Assembly: GCA_023053685.1 (NCBI GenBank)
Contig: JALIGW010000002.1
Span: 42,476,720-42,540,719, forward strand
Direction: 5' to 3'
Source: Diadophis punctatus similis
Taxonomy: Eukaryota; Chordata; Lepidosauria; Squamata; Dipsadidae
Length of the DNA stretch: 64,000 bases
The notes under the pieces were generated by a model. It did not search any database and had not been told where the DNA came from. It worked only from the letters and a program-made list of their open reading frames with translations. Position numbers and translations under genes: made by a program. Below, piece after piece: positions 1-9,021 of this stretch. Positions within the stretch are counted from its first letter, which is position 1, and every line of letters begins with the position of its first letter.

Positions 1-1019
1 CCCAACCCTTTTTAGCTCCCCCCCCCCCTCAGAATATATCCACTTTTGAGATTTTGAAAGGCTAGGAAACTCTAGGGACAGAAAAATATGTTTCTTGCTA
101 TACCTACAGGTCTGTTTGGATGTCATATTTTCTGGAAATATGTACCACATGTCAATATTAATAAAACCTATCCCCCTGATAACAGGTTCCCAACAGGAAA
201 GCTCTAATGCATGGAAGTTATTTGTACATAGCTGCGCACAACTGTCTGTAAGACACCAATATAAATTGAGAACCATCCAAATAGAGAAGCTGATAGTTTT
301 AGCTTCAACATTTCCTAAATTCACTCACAGTAGAAAAGATTTTAAAGTGGATTACATTTTCATAAAAAATTCATGAGATAAAAAATATCCGAATAAAACT
401 GAAATTCAATTATCCAAATTTGTAATCATAATAATACACTGGCTCTATAATTATTGAAGTCAAATATGAAAGTGGTCAGGGTTTTGCATTCAAAAATGTC
501 CACAGTGGAAAGAAAATTGGACACTTGCACACACACATAAAAATGTCAAAAAGTCATCATACTAAACAGACACATTTACTACTGTACTGCTTCTCCTATG
601 GATCTATTTTTTTCCCTTTGGAATTGAATGAACTCAGTGGAAAATCTGGACCTAGTGAAACAATCTGTTATTGCTCTGAAAACTGATAGCATCTCATAAG
701 CCAATATTGCATAAATGAACATAAAAACACAAAGTAATGAACACATAAAAATGGGGAGGAATAAATTATGTCACACCATTTCTGTGACTGTTATAGAGTG
801 TGAAAAGCAAACACTTTCCACACTTTACAATTATCCATTGTAAAAAAAAATGAAAAAGAAGAAAGAATGAGCCTACTTGTAAGAGAAGATGCTAAGTTAG
901 TAACAGATAGTGGGCAAAGGGCAAATCCTATTTTGCTTTAGTCTTTCTCCCCAGTGGGAAGATGTTTAAGTGCATCTAAGTAGAATGATCAAGACAAGAA
1001 GAGAATGGCAACCCAAGGT
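1..1019. other. AT-rich stretch, no gene seen
   Basis: I see no exon-like frame, RNA gene or recognisable repeat here. The longest plus-strand frame (95-376) has no recognisable motif and is probably chance. Confidence 0.5.
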
Positions 1020-1251
1020 AATTCTAGAAATGCTTTAACAGTAGCCCAACCAGACCAATTACATCCAATAGACTTGAAAAAGCTTGGAGCTTGAAACCTT
1101 CTGTGATTCATAATGTGGCCATAATTTCAGACAATGAAGTGAAAATGAAGATAAAAAATACTAAAGCAGTCAGCTTGACATCAATAGTGGGAAAAACTCT
1201 GGAACAGATAGTGGTCAGTTAGTGAGCATTTAGAAAACATTGCATTATGGA

Positions 1252-1364
1252 GTCCTTGGTGTTCTCTGAGCTTGGTGGTTTTCTTGCAGTGCAATGATGA
1301 TATTATTTAATTTGGTAATGAAACATCTGCAAGAAAACCACCAAGCTCAGAGAGAACCAAGGAC
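1252..1364. repeat. Fold-back repeat with 38-bp arms
   Basis: Arms at 1252-1289 and 1327-1364 are nearly perfect inverted copies of each other, separated by a 37-base AT-rich loop. It sits inside the old CR1. The same arm sequence recurs at 28190-28230 and 29530-29566, so this is a dispersed family rather than a local hairpin. I do not recognise its superfamily. Confidence 0.6.
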
Positions 1365-1505
1365 CCACTGTTCAACCCTGAACTACAAGTATTCTCTTTA
1401 ATCAGTAAAGACAGCATTGCTTTACAGGAGCCAGTATGCATTTGTCAAGAATCAATCATGGCAAATCAACCAATCTCCTTTTTTAAAAAAAATGTTAGTT
1501 TAGTT

Positions 1506-1958
1506 CAGGTGTCAGCAACCTGTGGCTCCGGAGCCGCATGTGGCTCTTTGGGCCCTCTGCTGTGGTTCCCTGGCTGGTCCCACCCTTCGCCCTCCGCTCC
1601 CAGTCACTCCTCGCCTGGCCTGAGAAGGTAAGGGCAACGGTGGGGGATGGAGAAGCAGCCAGGGCAGAGACAGAGGGATATAGAGAGAGGGGGAGATAGA
1701 GAGACAGAGAGAGATACAGAGAAGGGGAGGGAGGGAGGGAGAGAGATGTCAAAAGGGTTTTGTGGTTCCCGGTGTTTTTTAACAATCCGTTCTTTGCCCT
1801 AATGACTGGCTGGGTAGGCATGGCTTGGGGGTCATGTGACTGGTGGAAGTGAGTGATGAGTTGGCCATGCCCACCCAGGTTTTGTGGCTCCCTATGTTTT
1901 CTTTTCTGGGGAAAAAGGTCCAAATGGCTCTTTCAGTGTTTAAGGTTGCAGACCCCTG
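1506..1958. mobile_element. Non-autonomous hAT element, 453 bp
   Basis: The ends are inverted copies (CAGGTGTCAGCAACCT at the left, AGGTTGCAGACCCCTG at the right). It is flanked by a perfect 8-bp duplication GTTTAGTT (1498-1505 and 1959-1966), the length made by hAT transposases. No transposase frame is present. A purine-rich GA/GGGA tract at 1676-1746 lies inside, and the minus-strand frame at 1495-1923 only reads through that tract. It is inserted in the old CR1. Confidence 0.85.
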
Positions 1959-2061
1959 GTTTAGTTAATAATTAATAATCTTAACTTCAGCAAAAAAGTT
2001 GACAATCTCCTTTAAAGATCTACTACAGAAGGTGAAAAAAGTGTGCTGTAACAAGAAACAT

Positions 2062-2302
2062 ATAGCAATAGCACTTAGACTTATATACCACTTCACAATG
2101 CTTTACAGCACTCTCTAAGTGGTTTACAGAGTCAGCATATTGCACTCAGCAATCTGGATCCTCATTTTACTGACCTTGGAAAGATGAAATGCTGAGTCAA
2201 ACTTGAGCCAGTGAGAATCGAACTGCTGAACTGCTGGCAGCTGGCAGTCAGCAGACATAGCTTGCAGTACTGCATTCTAACTACTGCACCATCACGGCTC
2301 AT
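2062..2302 (-). mobile_element. tRNA-derived SINE (Sauria-type), reverse
   Basis: On the minus strand it runs from GAGCCGTGATGG through a degenerate pol III B box near 2213-2223, then the conserved GTCAGC... block and the AAACCACTTAGAGAG block, to the tail with TATATAAGTCTAAGTGC and TATTGCTAT. Order and blocks match the copies at 27646-27862 and 57776-58005. Divergent and old. Confidence 0.75.
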
Positions 2303-2873
2303 TATTAATAGCTGTGGATCAAACTGGAGGGGACTGGTGATTAGTATACACAGGGCTATCATAGGCCCTGTATTATTCAACATATCTTTTAAAACAGAAG
2401 TTGATTCCTATTAACTCATAGGAAACTGTTTTGCAATTATGTTAGTATATAAATAAGTTGTTAGAAGACATGATTATCAAATTTGTAGATTACACAGAGG
2501 AAAGGTAGAATAGCAAAAACTTTAGAAGGTAGTTTCAAATTCAGGAAGATATGAGAGCCATTTAATGAAAAAATTATTCAGTCACTTTTTGTTATCTTCT
2601 ATACCTTCTGGTATCTGAAAGTTGTGACATACAAAATGAGCAGAATTATCCAGAGTTGTTTCAGAAAACAGAAGAAAAAAATAGGCTTAAATGCAAGGAA
2701 GATATAGGCAGAACATCAGGAAAAATAATCTGAATTAAGTTGAATAGTTGAACAACCTGCCTTGGAAGTTGGTGGAATCTTCTTTGCTGTAGTTCTTAAA
2801 GAATTGGAATGGGCAGGAACTGGACTAGATGATCTTTAAGATAACTTTCCACCTTATATTCTATGATTTTGTG

Positions 2874-3654
2874 AATCTATTTGATAAATCAAAGTTTCTC
2901 TATAAAGACATATTGATATACTTGGAGGAACTGTACATTATATTAATTATAAAACATTTGCATATTATCCATGTTTTATCATCCCAAATAAAACCATTTA
3001 GACTCTTGGTTCAAATAGTAGGATTTTCTTTCAATTATTTTGACCATTTTGTTCTATTTTTTACTTTATCATTATGGCAAGGATGGCTTTCTCCTTTTTC
3101 TCCATTGTCTTCTGAAGTAAACATGGCTTTCGAAAGTAATATCAAAGAGTTGAGTTGCAGGCTTTTTTCTGGGGATAGCAAGATTAATGTTCTGTGGCAT
3201 CTCCTCCGGTTGTTAGATGTAACAGCTCTACTCTTTTGCCAAGAAAGAGTCATATTTTTCTCCTTTTAGCAACCTTTTAACTTGACAGGTTCAGTGTAGC
3301 TCCCACAGAACATGACTATTAAAGACAAAGGCCACAGTTACAAGTGACACTTAAATTGGTTTTTGCATTTCCCACATCAGCAGAGCAACAGTGGCTGAAC
3401 ATATATACAGTTTTAAAATGGCTCTTTTCTCTTCAGTCTTCTGTTTTAAGGGCAGATGTTCACAAGCAACAAATTGAACTTAGTTATGAAATCAATTGTT
3501 TCAAGAGTCCCTCTGTGAGGGAGATGGGTGGATTTTAAATTTGATATATAAATAAGTAAAATATGCCTATAGAAAGCATAGCAAATTTATGACAATGATC
3601 ATACTTATATCCATGTGCCATCTGTCATGTGTCTACTTCTTTAAATGAGAAAGT
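2874..3654. other. No gene recognised
   Basis: The plus-strand frame at 2829-3269 (146 codons) looks long for AT-rich DNA, but it starts inside the CR1 tail, has no motif I recognise, and biased composition explains it. I call nothing here. Confidence 0.45.
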
Positions 3655-3880
3655 TGTTTAACTAGGACTCTGAGCACCAATATGCTTCTGAGCCTCTGGG
3701 CTCTGGGCTAAAATTGCTGTTTATTCACACAATGCAGTTCGACAGAAAAACACACAGAATAGAGCTGACAGCTTCCTCTTTATAAGGAGGCTGCCAGGGA
3801 GGAACCAATGAGAGCCAACCAATCAGCCAATCAGCCAATCAGCCGGCATGATTTCAAGCCAAGGATTCAACAGGGAGCTT
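3655..3880 (-). mobile_element. LTR remnant of an endogenous retroelement, reverse
   Basis: Read on the minus strand, LTR signals occur in the correct order: three tandem CCAAT-type boxes (forward positions 3817-3843, unit CCAATCAG), a TATA box (CCTTATAAAG, about 3778-3788), then an AATAAA polyadenylation signal (3719-3724) about 60 bases further. That spacing fits U3-R-U5. I could not find a clean target duplication; the U3 side may be truncated by the MITE at 3888. Confidence 0.5.
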
Positions 3881-3887
3881 CTTAGAT

Positions 3888-3965
3888 CAGTGTTTTTCAA
3901 AGTTGGCAACTGGCTGAGGAATTCTGGGAGTTGAAATCCAACCAGTTGCCAGCTTTGAAAAACTG
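3888..3965. mobile_element. Short palindromic hAT-type MITE, 78 bp
   Basis: Ends CAGTGTTTTTCAAAG and CTTTGAAAAACTG are inverted, and the interior (TTCTGGGAGTTGAAATCC) also pairs in part. Flanks TCTTAGAT and TTCTAGAT match at 6 of 8 positions. The family recurs at 8790, 28627, 34470, 37661, 38406, 42645 and 48335. Confidence 0.65.
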
Positions 3966-5000
3966 TTCTAGATTCTCAAAACAGCAACCACTTCATATAT
4001 CAGCTCTGCCAGAGAAAGCTAATATCATTGCCTCTTTTAATCAACATTTTCCTAGCCTTATCCACTAGGTCCCGAAGCTGATATTGTGTCTTTTTTCATG
4101 CTCTCATGTGGAGTTTAAGAACAATTATCCTTTTTACATAAACCTAATTCAGGTGGATAAAAATGATTAGCTGTTCGGATGTGAGCGCACTCAATTCATC
4201 TATTGCACGTCCTTAAAGAATCTGGTTTTCTCACACCCACACTCACCCCTCCTTTTCAATACATATTTTATTGAAGGAGGGCTTAATGTGGCAACAACAA
4301 GGTAAGACAATCTTTCACATCCTAATGGTATACCTCCTTAATTCAAATGAAGCTACTGGGGGGAGAAGATATGCTCTCACAAGTTTCCCTGTTCTAGCCT
4401 GAGGGAGACAAATTTTTGTATGATAGCTAGCTTTTGTAGATGATCTCTGCAAATTCATTCCTGCTAAATACATTTTCTCAAATTTCATTTAAGCAGAGAA
4501 ACATTAAAAGAACAGCAGGTTGCATTTATCTGAAGATGCATATACTTAAGTTGCATTTATTGTATTAATTAGATTGAACTATACAATGAGGTTTGTTGTT
4601 TTATTGAAGAATAATTTAGTTTTAATTGTACATCATATTTTATTATACCTGTATACTATAATCATGTATCTTGTAACTAACTTAGCTCAAAATGCAAGTT
4701 CCACCTGGTTCACTGTACATAAACTGTTCAAAAATGAGGAAAGCTGGATGATAAAGTATTCTACCAGTAGACAGACTGAAATATATATATATACAACAAA
4801 CTATTTTTTATTTGATAGTTGAAACATTTTGAACTCGTTCCCTGAGTGCCTTTTTCTTCATAGACAACATCTGCTAAAATTTGGGCAACCATATTGCGAA
4901 TTAAGAATGTTCTTTATATAAATCCAAAACAGAGATTTAAGATTTTCTCCAAAACAGAACAGATGTATGCCATACTCAATATTTAGCATGGTATGGATAC
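3966..5000. other. AT-rich single-copy DNA
   Basis: No gene, RNA or clear repeat seen. Short frames have no recognisable motif. Confidence 0.45.
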
Positions 5001-5867
5001 TGTCATGGCCCCGTCAGAGCCCAGTTTGGAGAAGGAGGAGTTGGAACTTGTATTGGCTGACAGGGATGGCATGTCTCCCTAGGCAGGTTTGGAGAGGCCA
5101 GGGACTGATGACAATGCTGTCCCTGACCCCTCAGGCATTGTGGGAGGTGGTCAACCAGACGGAGAGCTGCCTGCCTGCACAGACACAAGGGAGGATCGGC
5201 TGCTGACAGGCAGTGGTGCTTATAGGCAGCAGATCTCTTCTGATGTGGAAGAGCTGCCTAATCCGCTCAATCCAAGGACAAGGAGTGCAGAGCGCAGGCA
5301 AACCCAGAGAAGAGATGCAAGGTTACTCGGGAGGCGGTCACATCACCCCTCCTCACAAGGAACATCTGAAATGGAGTAATGTAAGGAGAAACCGTGGGAA
5401 GTTAGTCTTTGTCAGAAACAATTGTTTCCTTTGGCTTACAGTCCCCTGCCTTCAACTCATGCCTGTTGCTGTTTGCCTTGCCTTGCCTTGCTTCGAAAAT
5501 TGCTCTCCACCTTTTGTCTTAGACCTTGCCCTTGTCCTGTGGACTGCTTTTGGCCTTTGTGTCCTTGGTACTGCTTCTTGCCTTGGACCTTTTCTTTTCC
5601 CTGAGGACTGCCATTGCCTTGTGCCTGGACTCTGCCTTGTAGACAGGACTTCGAACCTTGGACCTTGCCTTGTGAACATGCTCCTACTCTGTGGGCTTTA
5701 TTTGTGCTATAGGGGTTCTTGTTTGGGGGACTGAGGGTGAATAACTTCATGGTAGCATGGGGGTGGAGCCTTACTGGTTGTTGGAGGGCCATTTTCTGGA
5801 CCATTTGTTGAAAGAAATAAAGGACTCTCTAGAGGCCTGCCTTGCCTTGACCACCTGGGTTATAACA
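5001..5867 (+). mobile_element. Solo LTR, 867 bp (LTR copy 1)
   Basis: Starts TGTCATGGCC and ends TTATAACA, giving the TG...CA termini of LTR elements. It is flanked by a perfect 5-bp duplication GATAC (4996-5000 and 5868-5872). There is no primer-binding site, internal coding region or partner LTR on either side, so it is a recombination product. An AATAAA lies near 5815-5821, close to the 3' end. The middle (5470-5680) is a degenerate run of CTTGCC/CCTTGGAC words, and the ORFs there on both strands are by-products. The 5-bp duplication fits Gypsy-like or ERV-like integrases; I cannot choose between them. The first 380 bases hold a coding frame (see 5002-5379). Confidence 0.88.
5002..5379 (+). 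pseudogene. Broken reading frame within solo LTR copy 1
   Basis: The frame begins at the second base of the LTR (GTC ATG GCC) and reads to TAA at 5377-5379. It is interrupted by a single in-frame TAG at 5080-5082. The C-terminal part is acidic then basic: SSDVEELPNPLNPRTRS followed by arginine-rich residues and GRRS. This weakly echoes the acidic/basic C-terminus of LTR copies 2 and 3, which use the same phase. The likely origin is the tail of the element's last internal ORF continuing through U3, or a separate LTR-borne ORF. Function unknown. Confidence 0.4.
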
Positions 5868-6199
5868 GATACTTAGAATTTAAATTTGTTGCTTTGTTTG
5901 GAATGGTTTATTTCTATTAACTTAAATCAGCACAAAAATGATGTCTCAAGTCATTGGAACTGTCCTGATCCCTAGCATGGGAAGCTGCATGTGATATGAG
6001 ACTGGTAATCTAGTCAATACACCTTATTGAAAAGCATTATGGAAAAACCTCAGTGACTAAACCATGATGGTGATGGATATTAATATTTAAGGGGCAAAGT
6101 GTAGATAACTGCAATGTACTAAAAATTATAACTTGGAATACAAGAGGAGTAAATGGCAAAGAGCAAGAATCAATAGATTAAGAAAAAGATGGTCTATAT
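5868..6199. other. No gene recognised
   Basis: Single-copy-looking DNA between the solo LTR and a hAT MITE. Confidence 0.4.
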
Positions 6200-6333
6200 C
6201 ACGGGTGTCAAACACGGTCGCATCATGTGAAGTATTGTGACGTATCATGATGTTTTTTGCCTTTGCAGAGCCGGGGTGGGCGTGGCCTGCACATAATGCA
6301 ACCAGCCCGCAGGCCGCCAGTTTGACATCCCTG
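6200..6333. mobile_element. hAT MITE, 134 bp (TIR GGGTGTCAAAC)
   Basis: Inverted ends CACGGGTGTCAAAC and GTTTGACATCCCTG-like are flanked by a perfect 8-bp duplication GTCTATAT (6192-6199 and 6334-6341). No coding capacity. A sister copy lies at 61765-61896. Confidence 0.88.
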
Positions 6334-6700
6334 GTCTATATAAATAAAAGAAAGAAGAAACATGCAGCAAATCAGAATAGGAGCTTTTTAATCTGAAGTG
6401 GAATTGATGATTCATGCAGGGAAGTAAATGTATAGGTTTAATTATGAATAAAAGGGCTAACATTTATGTAAAATTATGAATTGGTATTATGTATATGTAT
6501 TAACTCAGAGGCTATATAAAGTTCAGAAATGAATGAAACTGATGCAAACTGGTAGGGGATTGTCATGGGAGACAAGGAAATAAGTTTGGCACTTGGAATC
6601 CAGAATCTGAAATTAGAAAAATGTAGGAACAAACCTAAGCTGAAAGTATAAACAGAGAGAAATGAGAAACAAAGGGAAATAGATCATGCAACAAAATTTA

Positions 6701-7176
6701 CTGTATTTTTTGGAGTATAAGACGCACCTTTTTCCTCCCTAAAAGTGGCTGAAAATTTGGGTGCATCTTATACTCTGAATGTAGCTTTTTCTGAGCTTTT
6801 TTTCCAGCCCTAACTAGGTGCTAACGATCTTCCCAGCTCTTACCTTGCAGGCTCTTTCACTGTTACTCCCTCCGAAGAATGTTTTTCCAGCCCTAAGTCT
6901 TTGCAGGGTTTTTTTCATTGCTCTACTTGCTCAGAAAAAATTTTTTTCTAGCCCTAACCAGGTGCTAATGATCTTCCCAGCTCTTACTGGCTTGCAGGCT
7001 CTTTCATTGTTACTCTCTCCGAAGAAAGTTTTTTTAAGTCCTAACCAGGGGATAAAATAATGTGCTGAAGCTGACCAGACTAAGGACATTAGCCAGATGA
7101 ATACCTGGTAGGCAGATTTTCCCCCCTATTTTCCTCCCCAAAAACTAAGGTGCATCTTATACTCTGAAAAATACAG
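6701..7176. mobile_element. TA-flanked non-autonomous DNA transposon, 476 bp
   Basis: Ends CTGTATTTTTTGGAGTATAA and its inverted partner (TTATACTCTGAAAAATACAG) are flanked by TA on both sides (6699-6700, 7177-7178). Beyond the ends, the subterminal GACGCACCTTTT / AAGGTGCATC blocks also pair. The interior has a direct duplication: about 6810-6890 recurs at about 6951-7035 (GTGCTAAYGATCTTCCCAGC...). The same ends recur at 28245-29238. TA target use suggests Tc/mariner-like mobilisation, but the superfamily is unproven. Confidence 0.7.
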
Positions 7177-7184
7177 TAGAACTT

Positions 7185-7672
7185 TGTAGCAGACAAAATG
7201 GAGCCTACAAATAAATAGTGGAATTGGGAACTGGATGGCAGGGACAGAAAGTGGAGAATGAAATTTAGAGTTCGTAAATAGTATAAAAGGACTGGAATGG
7301 TGGGGTAGAAAAAATGCAGCCCTTGATACTACAGTCTAAGTAGTCAGTCTAAGACCACAATAAAGTTTGTGCTATGCTAGACTTTCATACTCTGACACAC
7401 TTGATCCAGGAAGAGACCAAACTTCCTTGGGTCCAAAGATAGCAGATCTCAACCTTCCTCTGCCAGACGTGCTTGGTAGCCATACATTCAGACTTGACTT
7501 CTGCCTTAGTGCAGCCATTTTTGTAATTCCCATTGTCCATACCTATCCCCTGGGTGAGGCCTTTACCTGGCATGTGAGAAATAGAGGATCCCCTTTGTAC
7601 CTTTGAGATGTGCGACTAGGGAAATCTACACCTATCCCTCCTTTGCAAATAAAGCCATGGAATGTAATAACA
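7185..7672 (+). mobile_element. Possible LTR-derived segment
   Basis: A TATA box (GTATAAAAGG, 7281-7290) is followed 70 bases later by AATAAA (7359-7364), with a second AATAAA at 7648-7653. The stretch could begin TGTAGC and end AACA. No target duplication is visible, so this is a tentative call. The frame 7367-7606 has no recognisable domain. Confidence 0.28.
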
Positions 7673-7764
7673 AAGAGCTAATAAAATCACTAGTTAATAA
7701 AAGAAACATGAAAAGAACCTTTGTTACTAAAAAAAATAGTCACATGTGAAAACAAGGATGGAAG

Positions 7765-7787
7765 ATATATATATATATATATATATA
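7765..7787. repeat. (AT)n microsatellite
   Basis: About 11 uninterrupted AT units. Confidence 0.9.
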
Positions 7788-7825
7788 GGGTGCTAAAATC
7801 ACAGAGAATGCTAGAGTTTGCAGGA

Positions 7826-8270
7826 TTTATTTATTTATTTTATTTATTTTTTAGGTTCTTCTATGCTGCCCTACTCCCTAAGGACTCAGGGTGGCGTACA
7901 ACATTTTAAAAGAACACTAAACAATAAAAATTCATTTAAAAGCAATATTAAAACATTAAAAAGTTAAAAAGTTAAAAGACATTCAACAACATACATACTG
8001 GGGAAGATCTCGAGTAAAGACTGGTCTCAAACCCCTGCCCACAGGAAGAGCCATGTCTTGATGGCTTTCCGGAAGGCCAGCAGGGTGGAGATAATTTGGA
8101 TCTCAGGGGGAAGTTGGTTCCAGAGCACGGGGCCCCCCACAGAGCAGGCCCTCCCCCTAGGGCCTGCCAGCCGGCATTGTTTGGCTGACGGGACCTGGAG
8201 GAGACCCACTCTGTGGGCCCTAACCGGTCGGAGGGAAGTATGAGGCAGAATGCGGTCCCGGAGGTAACAG
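7826..8270 (-). mobile_element. 3' end of an L2-like LINE, reverse
   Basis: On the minus strand, 8209-8027 encodes a segment with ACSVGGPVLWNQLPPEI and LLAFRKAIKTW. This is the conserved C-terminal block of L2/CR1-group ORF2 (compare AFSVVAPFLWNIIPTEI at 48930). It continues into a 3' UTR ending with the CCACCCTGAGTCC block and an (AAAT)n tail at 7826-7852. 5' truncated and non-functional. Confidence 0.7.
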
Positions 8271-8784
8271 ATCTTCTAATAAAATAGGAGACTATTGCAC
8301 TGTGGTCCCGAGATGTATCAAACAAACAATATCTGAAGTTACATAAATAAAACAAACCTCAGAGACAATACAAAAGCTTAGGAGTACACAGAAAAGAACA
8401 ACCTTAGCACAAGGCTAACCAGGGATTTATCTGTGTGTACTTAAATAGCAGTGATGTCCTTCTATTTTGCCTGGACTTACTTTTTGATTTCATGAGAACT
8501 TCAAGCTTAAATCTGGTATTCAACAGAGATGTCAAAAATTTTCCTGTTCTTTCCATCTCAACCACACTTCTCACTTATTTTTCCCTTCTCATTTTCAAAA
8601 AAAGGGGGGGTTCGTTTTCTTGACAAGGAAAGGTTGAAAGAATAGCCCACATTTGAGATTGTGGACTTCCTCTTGGTGATGTAGGCGGCCTGATGGAAAA
8701 TGTAGAGGAATGTAGAGCATCAAGGGACAGATCTGTATCAATGATTAGTCCAATGTTTCCCATTCCCATTCCCTTCTCAGCCAT

Positions 8785-8858
8785 TTTAAGATGTGAGCAT
8801 TGCTGGCTGAGGTATTCTGGTCCACAATCTTAAAATAGCTAAGGTTGAAAACACTGGT
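8785..8858. mobile_element. Remnant of palindromic hAT-type MITE
   Basis: CCATTTTAAGATGTG at the left and CAATCTTAAAATAGC at the right pair with each other, followed by the family terminus GGTTGAAAACACTG. No clean left end or target duplication. Confidence 0.4.
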
Positions 8859-8892
8859 TTAGTGTTTCCAACTTTAATCCCAAGAAAGAAAT

Positions 8893-9021
8893 GAAGGTCT
8901 TGTCTGAAGAGGTGTAGGGTTTTCTGCCTATGCAGGGGGTTGGACTAACTCTGTTATTATACGTATTATATAATGCAGGGGGTTGCAGGGGGTTGGACCA
9001 ACTCTGTTATTATACGTATTA
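8893..9021 (+). mobile_element. CR1 3'-end fragment with a tandem duplication
   Basis: It contains the CR1 3' UTR words GGTGTAGGGTTTTCTGCCTA and GCAGGGGGTTGGACTAACTC then TGTTATTATA. The last part (GGGGGTTGGACYAACTCTGTT...ATTATA) is repeated in tandem at about 8935-8975 and 8985-9021. Relative to other copies, the CCTCCAAGGTCCC segment is missing from both units. Confidence 0.6.

Larger units (their letters stand above)
1020..2873 (+). mobile_element. Old decayed CR1-type LINE, interrupted three times
   Basis: Scattered segments translate to degraded CR1 reverse transcriptase in one order. At 1050-1085 there is a DQLHP-like segment, at 1160-1205 VSLTSIVGKTLEQIV, at 1433-1480 an eroded version of the QHGFVKNRSC block, at 2340-2385 a decayed GPVLFNIF block, and near 2485 an eroded FADD-type box (FVDYT). 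The CR1 3' end follows at 2750-2873 with a TTCTATGATTTTGTGA-like terminus. A fold-back repeat, a hAT element and a SINE split the copy, so it is older than all three. Many stops and indels; non-functional. The ending resembles older amniote CR1 more than the ATTCT-ending copies elsewhere in this window. Confidence 0.6.

Noticed and set aside
2829..3269. 146-codon plus frame
   Set aside because: It begins within a CR1 tail and shows no motif; T-rich DNA produces hydrophobic chance frames.
5213..5804. 173-codon plus frame and 115-codon minus frame
   Set aside because: They arise from degenerate CTTGCC/CCTTGG words inside the solo LTR and have no common frame with the conserved U3 ORF.
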